64,000 bases of DNA from Galerina marginata (GCA_023014335.1 JAECYW010000028.1:248001-312000); one strand, 5' to 3'. Shown: positions 10,489 to 21,087, numbered from the stretch's first letter. The notes: generated from the letters alone by a model not told the origin. Program-made: numbers and translations.

Positions 10489-11567
10489 TCAACATTTCGA
10501 CGGTAGTGTTCGCAGCTATTAAATAAATTAACCAGATATGTAAAGTTACTTGGCTAGATTATATAGTACGCACCACAGATAAGGCTGACAATCCACAGTA
10601 TACTTGAAGAGTATTATTCCACTGCATGTAGGTTTGATCGTATGGCCCCGCCGCTCCTTGATGACTTGCGAAGCAAAAATGCTCAGTTCATTTCCGAGGT
10701 TACCATCCAAAACATCGCAGCTGTCTGACTCGTCGTTATTTGGTGAGGCTGGCGAAAGACAGCCGGACTTCTTGATTGAAACAAAGAAGGACAATGTTTT
10801 CTCGAACAAGGCTCGGTCTGGAGAGAGGGCATTGCGTATTAATCTCTCTTGGTCTAAGCGCTTCGCTAAATCCTCCCGAGATGCTTTACAGTGCGGCACC
10901 CTTAAGAAAGGCAGGTCGCCAAAAGGGCAAACTTTGGATCCTTGACCTACGAATTTGGTTAGTAAAATGGAAATTGAAGCGAGAAAATTACTGCACATGT
11001 TGAATGATATTCCTTGCAGGGAACCTCTTGTCCACGTTTGTTAACGAGCAAACAGGACCTTACGACCTTCGATCCGCTTGAACCATCAGGAGCGCCTTGC
11101 GAGTATGCAAAGTTTCGAGCCGGATTAACCCACGGAGAGTTTGGGTCGATCGAAAATAAGTGCCCAATCCGACCGGTAGCACTTGTTTCGGGGTATTCAA
11201 TAAGAGATCCTGGCTTGTGAGTGAACAAAATGTCTAGCATAGTCTGCCTGTTAAGCTTGACATTGTACTGGACACCGGGAAGCTGGAGCAAAGACTCTAG
11301 GTGGCTGCTGGGCTCGAACTCGGAGGGTTGAGAAACATTATCATCAGGCACAGACGGAGTCGGAGAGGGTGTTCGGTAATTTAGCAGGTAGTCGCAGGTA
11401 GCATCGAAGGATTCTCTGAGCACGCTTGGGATGACAATATTCCTGTGCTGTCCGAAGGCATCAAAGGCGGCTTTGAGCCTTTCCGTCACATTGTGCATGT
11501 CGGCCCCACTTGCAAGAAAGGGAATGAAGACTCGGAGCGCAGAGAGACTCCAACGAAAATCCATCAT

Positions 11568-12112
11568 ATTGCATTTACTGACCTCTGTCCCTGCCCAGTC
11601 CGTCGTTGACTACTAACTAGAGGCCCACATGGTACCAGAGAGTCAATTTCCGGGGCAACAAGAAGTGAATAGTACCCTAATTACATTGAGCACCAAGGCA
11701 AACTTTAGAGACAGCATCCAAAACATGATGAAGAGTCGGTGATTTCGGTCAGTCATCTAGCCCCCAATAAATTATCGGATTTTTTGCCTTGAATAGGAGG
11801 CAGAATGTGTCTCTATAGCATTCCCACTAGTGGCGCCTCGTACGCAACGCCATCAAACGGCGCTTACCTCCCCAGACCCAAGCATTCCGCATATTGCCCC
11901 CTGATGTGACAAGGAAGCTAGAAATAATCAAAACCAAACAGGGAGACCGGAGAGATAAACTGGCAAGGGTCCGAACACCTCCATAGACCGGGAACCATGG
12001 GCGGGACGGACGTTATTGACAAGGGAGGGGTGTGGGAACACCTTTGTACCTGGATCGAGAAAGAAGAATCGAAGTATGCCTCACTGAGATACACTGAAAA
12101 CAATATTTTGGT
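11568..12112. other. Spacer without identifiable gene
   Basis: I see no gene, RNA or repeat here. This is the last stretch of ordinary base composition before the AT-rich island begins at the hairpin at 12113. Confidence 0.5.
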
Positions 12113-12154
12113 GTGGCTGTGAGACCTCTGTCAGGACAGAGGTCTCACAGCCAC
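12113..12154. repeat. 42-bp hairpin with 20-nt arms, island boundary
   Basis: Arms gtggctgtgagacctctgtc (12113-12132) and its exact reverse complement (12135-12154) are separated by only AG. The outer eight bases gtggctgt are shared with the palindromes at 16557 and 17324, so these are one family with variable cores. Just downstream (about 12160-12173) are two adjacent CCCTAA units like the telomere repeat, too few to infer a telomere. Confidence 0.9.
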
Positions 12155-12280
12155 ATTGAAACCCTAACCCTAAAAAACAAAATCACCAATTTATTTACCT
12201 TTAAAACATCAATTACTGGGTCAATTCTCACAAAATTAACGTCAAAAAATTTGTAAAATTCAGGCCTTTCAAATGGCATT

Positions 12281-12311
12281 TGCACAGCCACAAAGTATTC
12301 TGCACAGCCAC
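12281..12311. repeat. Two tgcacagccac half-sites
   Basis: The 11-mer tgcacagccac occurs at 12281-12291 and again at 12301-12311. It is the right arm of the 44-bp palindromes. The preceding roughly 60 bp (ttgtaaaattcaggccttt region) recurs upstream of the same 11-mer at 16701-16711, with a weaker third copy near 12380. This defines a longer dispersed repeat that ends in the half-site. Confidence 0.75.
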
Positions 12312-13501
12312 ACCAAATTATTACTTTTAGTGTATTTTATTCATTACTCAGTCAATTCTTACAAAAATGATATCAGAAAAATTGTAAAATTCAAGCCTTA
12401 TAAATGTAGTACTTTTCTGAATACAAATATATTAATATCATGTGACCAGGTAATTTCTTTATTAAGAAATAGCTTTTGGACACAAGTCTCCAAATCAGTA
12501 ATCAGGCTGTAATATGCTCAAATCTGATTCAAATTTCACAAATTTAATATTAAAAAGACCAGAATATTTAGGGTAATTAAATAGCTGGATAACTATTTGC
12601 AAATATTTGGCTTTGTTTGTTTTATTCAAGAAATAAGTATTTTGCATTCATGAGTAGGAAAGTTCTGGAATGAGAAAAAAATCTGCAAAATAAAAGATAT
12701 TTTTTGGGGTCCAAATATATTATACTATGTAATCTGGCAACTTTCTTGTTCAGAAAATGACAAAGATAGGAGTATAAATATATTATACCATCACAGCTTT
12801 CTGAATGCTGGTCAAAATATTGTGAATTTTGTATCATAAAATTTGGAACATTCTTGATGATTCACTGCTTATATTTAGACTGACAAATATTTACAAATAT
12901 TTGCAACATTCCCAAAATACTTTGATTTAATATTCAAATTATTCATTTTGTTGTATTGTAATGCTGAGCTATGATTACAATTTCTTTGGGTCTTTAAATA
13001 TTTCTTAATGTTTTTAATCTACAAATTATCTTTAATAATGGAGTAGTTGATACCAAAAAGCCTATAAAGCCAACATTGATTTTTTGCATATTTAGCTTAC
13101 TTTTAGTCAAACTGATAGTCCTGAATGGCATGTATATTTGGCATGATACTCTTCTCACAATATTATATGACTATTGAGTGGCTAAAATGAGTATATTGGC
13201 ATATATTTATTAAATCAGTAACTAATTTTATCAATAAGTACCAATCTACTGTATGATAAATTAGTCTGGCCTATTGATTATGTAAACTTATTGAAAAAGA
13301 AAAAAGAAAAAGATATAAAGAACTCATATTTGTCATGCACAGCAATGGCTGCTTCACAAGTGATCATAGCGACTGTTCTTCTTCAAAGGTCCCTGCTCTT
13401 CTTCTTCACCATCAGGATCCTCATTAACAGTAGCTTTTTCCCAATGAACATGACAAGAGGAAGAAGGACTTGGTCAGAGGCCATTGCTGCGCATGGCAAA
13501 A

Positions 13502-13851
13502 ACAAGTTCTTACTTTCAAGGTGAGTCCGACTATAAATAAAAGTTAAATAAGTAAATAATGCATAGTCTGCTCAAATCTGAAGCTATAAGGATGATCTTA
13601 TACTCAAAAAAAGCAGAAAAAGGAGGTGGTTCTAGCAAGCCTAAAATCAACTGGTCACGTGACCAGGAAGGCCCTGATTTTTACAAATTTTTTGATACCA
13701 AGATCATCAAAATTAGCCCAGTAATGGCTGAGATACAGAAACCATGCAGGGTCACTATAGCAGTGGGAGAATTTTGAACGATCGTGTTAGGAACCATTTC
13801 CTTCTGCTATCAAGTGTAGAAAACAAGTTCTTTTACTATGTAAGAACTTGT
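13502..13851. repeat. MITE-like repeat with 12-bp TIR, copy A
   Basis: This 350-bp unit starts with acaagttcttac and ends with its reverse complement gtaagaacttgt. Inside are a 16-bp palindrome (ctggtcacgtgaccag) and a conserved stretch around ggctgagatacagaaacc. Related copies are at 18705-19025 and, as right-end fragments, at 18311-18412 and 19728-19917. The left flank (aggccattgctgcgcatggcaaaa) is also shared with copy B and with about 14690, so the true left boundary may lie further out. There is no coding capacity and no clean target duplication. Confidence 0.7.
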
Positions 13852-13854
13852 AAT

Positions 13855-14670
13855 GGGAAGCAGACTCAGATGAAGTCTTTGCATGAGGACCCTCCTTCAG
13901 AAAAATGTGTTTGGAGGGATGATTGGCAGGTACAGCAGATGCAAGAGATTGAGTAGATGGTGCTCCCTTTGACCAGTTTAAAACTGATGAAGGGGAAATC
14001 ATTTTAGAAGGGACCTTGTAGGGAGCAAACTTGCGTGAGGCATTCCGACCTACTTCTGGACGATAAGGAAACGTGGCTGGTTTGGAAGAAAGGCTGGGCA
14101 CAGGCTTGGAAGAAAGAACTGGTGCAGAATGCTGAACTACAATATCTGGGGTGGTAAAGCTGTACAGCTTATGTGTAGCTTGAGATGGATCAACAACTCG
14201 ATAACCTTGAAACATCTCCAAACAATGTTTCTTCTTCAATTGCTGTTTGAACTGAGCATTCAAGTTTGCAAAGGCCTTGTTATAATCTTCTGCTAAATCC
14301 AAATTGCTAAAAGAATGATATCCAGGACCACCTGGGGAGGCAAAAAATGTCAAAGTAGTGGTTTCACAGGTCCTCATGTGGATAGGAGAGCCAAGAGACT
14401 AAGGCAAAAGATGGTGGACAGGTGATTCAGCACAAACAGGAGACGAAGAAGGAGAGAAACAAGGCTGAGCAGGGGGAGCAGAAACCACAGATAACCAATA
14501 GACAATTTGGAGTTGGTGGGGGCAACATTGACAGGAGGAAGATCTTTAATCTCGACAAGTGCCTTTCCGTCAGTATTCATAATCAGTGGAATGTACTGGT
14601 ATTCCGCAGAATCCTTCGGAACTGCTTTAACATCTACATAGGATATACAATCAGAAAAAATATTAGACAA
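13855..14670 (-). pseudogene. Coding relic inside the AT-rich island
   Basis: Two minus-strand frames, 14670 to about 14500 and 14377 to 13855, read as ordinary protein. One stretch is VDVKAVPKDSAEYQYIPLIM; another is QFKQQLKKKHCLEMFQGYRV followed by a Ser/Pro-rich tail. A stop and frame change separate them. The relic is bounded on its 3' side by the terminal repeat of copy A, whose sequence supplies the last codons of the open frame. I do not recognise the family. It looks like host or transposon coding sequence cut up by repeat insertion. Confidence 0.45.
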
Positions 14671-14894
14671 ACAAACTTGTTAAGAGGCCATTGCTCTGCA
14701 TGGCAAATACGAGTTCTTTTTCTTCTTAATTCTCTTTATCAAAGATTTTTCAATATATTATTGGGTTGTATATCAAAGATAGATTTTATCATATTTTTAC
14801 CTGCATAGAGTAGCAGTACATGGCAAAAACAAGTCCTCATGTACTATGTCTCAGTAATTGATTAATAACAAAGTGAGATGTTATCTGATTGGAC

Positions 14895-15501
14895 TAGTGT
14901 TTTGAAGTCTGGTCTAGTCTGGTTTTTTCGCATTTTTGGCAAGGACTAGGACTGTAACTGGTTCTAGAAATTTATAAATGTTCAAAAAACTGGACTGGAC
15001 TGATAACAACCGGTCCTCATCAGTTTTTTTGCAGTCCTGGACCAGTCTTGGTCTTAACCGGTTGCCAGCCAGTCTCAACTGGTTTTTTGATACATTAACA
15101 TCAAAATTTAGTGTAGATATATGAATATAATTTGTAAAGATCATATATACCTTTAAAACAAGTCTAAGAACATTAAATTCTGTTGAGAATTGCCAATTAT
15201 ACAGAAATATTCACCATTTCCTACTCTTGTGGGAGTTTCAAAATGGTTTGTTTTATTTTTCAGCATGATGAACTTTGTCTAAAATTATGATACATAGTGC
15301 ATTTTAAAGGGAAAAATAAGGGCTACAAAACTACTGGTTTGGACTGGTCCTAGGACCAAAAACTGGTCCTCAAAGATTGGTCTTTTTCTGGTTTTTCATT
15401 CTCAAATATCAAAAGACCAGACTGCTGGTCCAGTATTTTTGCAGTTTGGTCCAGTCTTTTTGCAGTCTTTTCCAGTCTTAGGACCGGACTTCAAAACACT
15501 A
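14895..15501. mobile_element. hAT-type MITE, copy 1
   Basis: This 607-bp non-coding element has terminal inverted repeats tagtgttttgaagtcYggtc (left) and the matching reverse complement (right). The interior is built from variants of gaccRgtctt and its complement, so it can fold extensively. It is flanked by gattggac (14887-14894) and gattgggc (15502-15509), an 8-bp target duplication with one mismatch. An 8-bp duplication and a TIR starting TAGTG fit the hAT superfamily. It has no transposase and would need one in trans. Confidence 0.85.
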
Positions 15502-15654
15502 GATTGGGCTGATCCTGAACTCATTGGAAAGGTAATAAAAAGATGCATTTTATGGTATAAACCAGAAAATCACTAGTTTAGCTTGTACACAGTACTTATG
15601 CTTGCTATGCATTTGTAAAAGTAGTCTAAAGATATAAAGCTAGTAAGTTATTGC

Positions 15655-16045
15655 TTTATATCAAGTTTTAATCCACACAGAAAGCAAAAAAAAAGGATAA
15701 AAAAGCGCCAGCAAAGCACTTTTCTAGCCCACACACAGTCAACTGATATGACCTGTGCTAGAAAAGAAAGCTATCTACAAATAAAAGTGCCCTAAAAACA
15801 TATATCTAGCTATATACTACTGTCTATCAAGTTTTACTCTACACAAAAAGGTAAAAAAGAGGTAAAAAAGCGCCAGCAATGCACTCTTCCAGCCTCATAA
15901 TCTATACTAGGGAAAAAAGCTATCTACTAATATAAGTACATTAAAGACTCATATTTAGCTAGTTAGTATTGAGTCTATTAAGTTTTAAACTACATAAAAG
16001 GCACAGAAAAAAAGGGGGAAAAGTGCCAGCAAAGCACCTTTCTGC
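15655..16045. repeat. Degenerate tandem array, three units of about 155-165 bp
   Basis: Three successive units share atcaagttttaatccacac-like starts (about 15659, 15826, 15976) and the core gYgccagcaaagcac at 15705, 15870 and 16023, giving periods of 165 and 153. Divergence between units is high, so the array is old. The GC-richer core is conserved while the AT-rich linkers drift. Confidence 0.75.
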
Positions 16046-16101
16046 TTTATACAAACTTATAATGAATCTAAAAAGAAAGAGACAACAGTTAGTAAGCTTT
16101 G

Positions 16102-16172
16102 ACCAGCATGTCATGGTATCCCCTCAGCGAGGGGTACACTATCGGCCTATCCGGGTGGACTAACATGCTGGT
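16102..16172. repeat. 71-nt structured inverted repeat (stem-within-stem)
   Basis: Outer arms accagcatgt (16102-16111) and acatgctggt (16163-16172) pair perfectly over 10 bp. They enclose an inner hairpin cccctcagcgagggg (16120-16134) and a GC-rich stretch. It stands out as a GC-rich, strongly folding island in A/T-rich sequence. It does not match a tRNA (no T-arm consensus) or a ribozyme core I can recognise. Confidence 0.6.
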
Positions 16173-16251
16173 AAAGAAGAAAGAAAGAAGTGATGAGCTG
16201 GTAGTTTATAACTATGTGACATATGTTACAAGTCACACAAATTTATCTAAT

Positions 16252-16293
16252 CCAATAAGATAAGATAAGATAAGATAAGATAAGATAAGATAA
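16252..16293. repeat. (GATAA)n microsatellite
   Basis: A pentanucleotide array of taaga/gataa units, eight or so in a row. Simple sequence repeat. Confidence 0.9.
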
Positions 16294-16556
16294 AAAGATA
16301 ACTCTGGTATTGTATATACTGATTGTATATAGTTGATTTTCAGGATTCTCCATACTTAATTGATAATTGATCTAATAAGCAATAAAACATCCAATATTTT
16401 GAGAATTGTGGTAGTAGTGACTGAGACAAACTTCTATCAGATTTGCTGTGGCTACATAGAGTACTATTATTACAAAGCCTTGAATTTTATAATTTTTGTA
16501 TGAATTGACTAAGTACTAACATTTTAAATGTAAATTTAGAGATTTTTTTTTTTTGG

Positions 16557-16600
16557 GTGGCTGTGCAGAGTACCTATGCGTCGGTGCTCTGCACAGCCAC
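16557..16600. repeat. 44-bp imperfect palindrome
   Basis: gtggctgtgcagag begins the left arm and ctctgcacagccac ends the right arm, with four mismatched positions in the inner part of the 22-nt arms. It is the same family as 17324-17367. It directly follows a T tract and precedes the dispersed segment ending at the half-site 16701-16711. Confidence 0.88.
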
Positions 16601-17323
16601 AGAAAATATTGTTTTCAGTGTCTCTCAACCATCACTGCCTCAATTCTTATGAAAATAATATTAAAAAAATTGCAAAATTCAGGCCTTTCCAATGGTATTT
16701 TGCACAGCCACAGAATATACCAGCTAGCCACAATCAAACAACAACAAAATATTTTATTCAATCTATTAAGCTGAGTTTTTCATGGATTCCTTTAAAATAA
16801 AATGTATAATTAGTAGAAAATTCAGGGCTATCAAATAGTAAACTATTAGCAAAGGTCATATGACTTTAAAATTGCCAAATTTTGATATTTTCAAATTTCA
16901 GTTATTTAAATTGAAGGAAATTGATGATTTGACTGTGCTGAACATCTTGATGTGTTAGCATACCCATACAAATAATGATCTCATGGTTTAATATTATCCA
17001 AATTATTGGTTTTTCAATGTAATTGACTTCTATTTCCATTACTTAAACCAAGTTTATCACATTTAAAGGATGTGGGAAATAATTTTAAACTCAGGAACAG
17101 CAAAGATTTATTCCTTACATAATCTAGTCCCTCCACCTTCACTAAAGCTGAGGAGCCCCCAAAAAAGGCTATATTGATTAAAAAGATATAGATGTAACAG
17201 TGATATAATATTAGATAAGAAAAAGTGATTGATGACTAAAATATATAGGAAACACATGCATAGCTACCTAAAGAAACAACCAGCATAACTTGCTTTTAAA
17301 AGCATTTTAGAATTTTGTGATTT

Positions 17324-17367
17324 GTGGCTGTGCAGAGTACCGACGCGTCGGTACTCTGCACAGCCAC
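17324..17367. repeat. Perfect 44-bp palindrome
   Basis: Each 22-nt arm runs gtggctgtgcagagtaccga plus cg, and its reverse complement follows with no loop, centred on CGCG. A perfect palindrome of this length with no spacer should be unstable in replicating DNA, so its survival points to recent insertion or active maintenance. Confidence 0.93.
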
Positions 17368-18310
17368 AATAAAAACCGCAGATTTTTATTTAAAAGGCAT
17401 TTTAGAAGTTTTAAAGCTTTATATGTACATAATGTTAGACTTTCAAAATAAAGTGTGTTACTAGTGATTTACACTAATAAGAGCACAATAAGCTTAGTTT
17501 ACACAAGGGATTACATGTTGGTACATATGTGATTATCTTACAGAGTGAGATATGACCATAGTTGTTCACAATATTGTGTTTGAAATAATTGTGATACAGA
17601 ACTCCAAATTACTGTTAATAAGAAGATGACCAAACAGTAAAACTTTTTACATAATATCACTTTTATCTTCTGATTAAGAGTTGTAATGTTGTTGTTATAC
17701 ATATATGTTTTCATCCAATATAGCCTCTTGGGGGCCTCCCTGAGCTTTAGCATATCAAAAAGAAAGAGCTCAGTAAATAAAGTGTAAAATGCTCAGTTCT
17801 GTAGAATGTTCAAGCAAAGTAGAATTTTAAATTATTAGAAATATATTTCGAGAGTTGTAGCTGTGCAGATTCAAAGGTAGATTTTTAAGATATTATTGAA
17901 TTGAAAGCCTTTAGACTTTCAATCACATTTGTTTAGAGAGGAACATATAGAGAAATATAGAGGAAAAGTTAAACAAGTCCTACAAATAGTATTATTTATT
18001 ACTTGGATGTAGTGGAAGTGATATAGAAGTATGTAAATAGATATACAATCAACGTAAATAGGGTTTCATCATATAAGCTATATATAAACCATAGCAACCA
18101 GAGTAAGAGCATGTAACTGACTGCAAAGTCAAAGAAATGATATTTGATCACGTTACTGGCAAGACCTAACCTTAGTTTAGGTGTCTAGGAACCAAAGCTA
18201 AAAATAGACCCTAGCAACGGACATCAGACAACCATTCCCATGGTCAATAATAATTTTGAAACTATTAGAAAAGTTTGTAGACTTTTAATTCAGGGTTGGT
18301 CACAAAAAGT

Positions 18311-18412
18311 GAAGCAGTGGGAGAATTTCCATCATTTTTGTTAGGAACCATTTGCTTCTGCTATCGAGTGTAGAAAACGAGTTCTTTTACTACGTAAGAA
18401 CTCGTAAAATAA
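18311..18412. repeat. Right-end fragment of the 12-bp-TIR repeat
   Basis: Matches the last 100 bp of copy A (agcagtgggagaattt to taagaactcgta). The left part is absent. Confidence 0.65.
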
Positions 18413-18660
18413 AAACTGACCATCAGACCAGGGTTCAATGGTAAGAGCTTTGGGTCAAAATGAATTGGCCAGTGCCCTCTAAACTGGGCCAGGCTGAGAG
18501 CTCCCAAACATTCCCAGATGTGAGAGTGAAGAAACCACTGAAAATGGCCATTCATTGATACAGAACTCATAGGTCTTTGCCAGAGTGGTCAGCTTGGCCC
18601 ATCTGACATTATTTCCAACTCCACCAGGGGCCAAGATCGCTAAAAAAAAATAAAAGAGAT
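18413..18660 (-). pseudogene. Second coding relic between repeat ends
   Basis: Minus-strand frames here read as protein, for example FRGHWPIHFDPKLLPLNP and MSSVSMNGHFQWFLHSH. They lie exactly between the right end of one repeat fragment (18412) and the conserved left flank of the next repeat (about 18680). The same arrangement holds for the relic at 13855-14670. I do not recognise a family. Confidence 0.35.
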
Positions 18661-18704
18661 GTACTAAGAAACTTGGTCAGAGGCCATTGCTGCGCATGGC
18701 AAAA

Positions 18705-19025
18705 ACAAGCTCTTACTTTCAAGGTAAGTCATAAATAGAGGTTAAATAAGTAAACAATGCATAGTTTGCTCAAATCTGAAGCTATTAGGATGATCTTATA
18801 CTCAAAAAAAGCAGAAAAATGAGACGGATCTAACAAGCCTAAAACAGCCTGGTCACGTGACCAGGAAGGCCCTGATTTTTATGAATTTTTTGATGTAATG
18901 GCTGAGATACAGAAACCATGCAGGGTCACTGTATGAGTGGGAGAATTTCGAATGCTTGCATTAGAAACCATTTCTGCCTGCTATGCAGGCCGGAAAACAA
19001 GTTCTTTTACTACGTAAGAACTTGT
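18705..19025. repeat. MITE-like repeat with 12-bp TIR, copy B
   Basis: Starts acaagctcttac and ends gtaagaacttgt, 321 bp. It aligns along its whole length with copy A and contains the same ctggtcacgtgaccag palindrome. Near the right end is a further hairpin, gcctgctatgcaggc, shared with the copy at 19728 but not with copy A. Confidence 0.7.
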
Positions 19026-19727
19026 AACAAGATTAATTATTAGACTACAATAAGAACTTGTAAAAAGATTAATTTATACGTCACTTAGTTTTTATCAGAT
19101 TGCCTCAAAACAAAGTGTGTAATTATCAGAAAAATCAGGGCTAAAAGATGGTGTCACATACGTATTGTTACATCTCTATGTGACTTACTAAATGCGGAAT
19201 ATTGTTTGAAATCCACAGTAAATTAGCCATATTGAGGGTTTTTAAGGGTTTTAAAACAAAATAAAAATACTGATTATTTTTCTTTACCTAACAGGTGGTC
19301 TGTGCACACATATCACATGACATATCCCTGAGAATATTTTGGTCCAAGTTGGTGCATTACCAAATGCAAGGCAATTGCACAAAGTCCTGCTGTGAGTTTG
19401 ATTATGTAAGCTTCTAGAACATTATTTTCATGTTATTTGGTCATGTTTTGCAATGTTTGGTGTGCCCTTTATAGGTTATCCAGTCAGTTTAACACCAATT
19501 TTCGGATTTTCACCAAGTTGAGCTGACTGTTTACCTGATTTGGACAACATGACATCATTGCAAAACATATGTAAATATTTGTACATTACTCTAGATTGGT
19601 CTGGGCAACACATTTTAGCATATCTAGCTCACTGAAATCTGTTTTAAGTGTAAATTCACACAAATTTGCGCTTTTTGGGTTGTGTGAACAAGTCACATGA
19701 CCTAATCAACCCTGGATACACATGCCA

Positions 19728-19917
19728 CATGAAAGCCCTGATTTTTACAAATTTTTTGATACCAAGATCATAAAAATTGGCCCAGTAATGGCTGAGATAC
19801 AGAAACCATGCAGGGTCACTATAGCAGTGGGAGAATTTCGAACGATCGCGTTAGAAATGTTTTCTGCCTGCTATGCAGGCCGGAAAACAAGTTCTTTTAC
19901 TACATAAGAACTTGTAA
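19728..19917. repeat. Right-part copy C of the 12-bp-TIR repeat
   Basis: From ccctgatttttacaaatttt to taagaacttgt it matches the right 190 bp of copies A and B. The left half is missing or replaced by unrelated sequence. Confidence 0.7.
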
Positions 19918-20097
19918 GTCAAAATTTGGACTTGTCAGTATTCTTTGTCCTCTGAAGGCAATGTAAATTTTTTTATTTCACACTCATCTACAATTGAACT
20001 ACTGGTGTGTAAGCTACAAGACTGTTTTTTAATCACAAAAATTGGCCAAGCAGTTGCAGAGATACAGTACTGTGCAATACTTTTGGACACCACTGTA
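19918..20097 (-). mobile_element. Tc1/mariner-like terminal fragment
   Basis: On the minus strand the sequence begins TA then cagtggtgtccaaaagta. This is the typical outer end of Tc1/mariner elements, with a TA target dinucleotide outside (20096-20097). About 170 bp of TIR-like sequence follows, then the fragment runs into repeat copy C. I find neither the opposite end nor a transposase, so this is a remnant. Confidence 0.55.
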
Positions 20098-20140
20098 GTT
20101 AGACTGCCCAAGGGCACCATCCTGAACCACCTAGACAGAG

Positions 20141-20161
20141 AACAACAACAACAACAACAAC
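20141..20161 (+). repeat. (AAC)7 microsatellite
   Basis: Seven AAC units in a row. Simple repeat. Confidence 0.9.
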
Positions 20162-20559
20162 CACCACCTTACCTGCTGGTGCTGTTCCGGCCACCTGTCG
20201 AGCTCCGGGCCCTCAACAGTCGTTGTTAGCATCATCGTAAGCTCAATACTATTAGGCCGTCCTAGTGAGGTTCCGTACACACACTAAAATCCCATTTTTA
20301 ACCACTCTAACATTGAAAAACCCCAGATCACTCTCTGCCACGTATACAATTATCAGCTACTTTCAACATTCTATTAACACTGACTAGATGTTACCCGTGC
20401 TCCGCACGGTGCTGAAATGCTATTCAATGTTCGATATGCCGTGTACATAAAACTGGTGCCACAATGTTGAATAAATTATAAGAGTACAGAAAAGCATAAT
20501 GCTAAATATTCTGAGGGTGATGTTAAAGAGGATGTAGGTATAGTCAGTGGAAGTGGGCT

Positions 20560-21087
20560 GTGCTAGGACGAAAGGTGACTGAATCTAATGCCCTGTATAC
20601 AATATCCTCATGTCTACACTTTATAGGGCCACCAGCAGAAGGGGATGATGCTGCATATTGGCCATTCCGAGCCTGAGCCGAAGAGAAAGCCTGCAGTTGA
20701 CGAACAGGCAGGCAGACTGGCTGGCCATGTGAAGGGGATAACACCGAGCATGCTTGCGGACTGCCGTTTTGAGCTTTGAGCGCCTGGGGCTCATAGCGGT
20801 AGAGCTGCGCATAACGCGGCAAATGTCCCTGCAATCGTGTGAGGGCATCTGACCAATGATTGAGCTCGCCGGAGACAGGTGGTTCCCTGTTTCGATTGAC
20901 GGTGGACCTCCAGTACCCCGAGCAACGTGAAAATGAATGGACAGTTGTACTTCCAGATATCCTCACAAAAGTCTACCGCCAGCCTGTCCTGGGACGGGAG
21001 TAAAGCTCGGAGGGGTCTGGGGGTTCTTTTGCCCACCATTTCAACCTTGTCTTCCACTTCCTGAATGCTGTTCGCCTTCGAGAACAT
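20560..21087 (-). pseudogene. Unidentified minus-strand coding relic
   Basis: GC rises to normal here, and the frame from 21087 reads a charged helix then RALLPSQDRLAVDFCEDIWK. An overlapping frame nearer 20800 reads DALTRLQGHLPRYAQLYRYE. Together they look like one protein with a frame change. I do not recognise the family. It could be part of the same decayed locus as 21150-21946, although that one is on the other strand. Confidence 0.35.

Larger units (their letters stand above)
2907..11567 (-). pseudogene. Uncharacterised multicopy agaricomycete gene interrupted by two LINEs
   Basis: Minus-strand exons can be followed from about 11567 (MMDFRWSLSALRVF) through 10546, then 6584-5085, then 3773-2907. 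The product is a long protein with a conserved block reading TTNLIESVHFDVN then CTLVGGTKKGQYYD, followed by a basic helical C-terminus. I recognise it as a repeated, functionally unassigned agaricomycete family. The N-L-x-E-S-x-H-x-x-V-N block recalls transposase-type motifs, but that is only a resemblance. Two non-LTR elements sit inside exons (6598-10488 plus strand, 3789-5069 minus strand). Excising each element with one duplicated target copy keeps the reading frame open across both sites, so the ORF was intact when hit. Other introns are short and GT-AG. Start and stop are approximate. Confidence 0.6.

Noticed and set aside
12160..12175. Telomere array
   Set aside because: Only two CCCTAA units are present; a telomere or interstitial telomere array would need many more.
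14895..15501. CRISPR-like array from regularly repeated gaccggtctt words
   Set aside because: Spacing is irregular, the words occur in both orientations, and the element has TIRs and an 8-bp target duplication. It is a MITE in a eukaryotic genome.
16102..16172. tRNA gene
   Set aside because: The outer stem is too long and there is no T-arm GGTTCGA-type B box or recognisable anticodon arm.
18705..19025. Helitron 3' end, because of the terminal hairpin
   Set aside because: There is no CTRR terminus or TC start, and the ends are inverted repeats of each other, which Helitrons lack.
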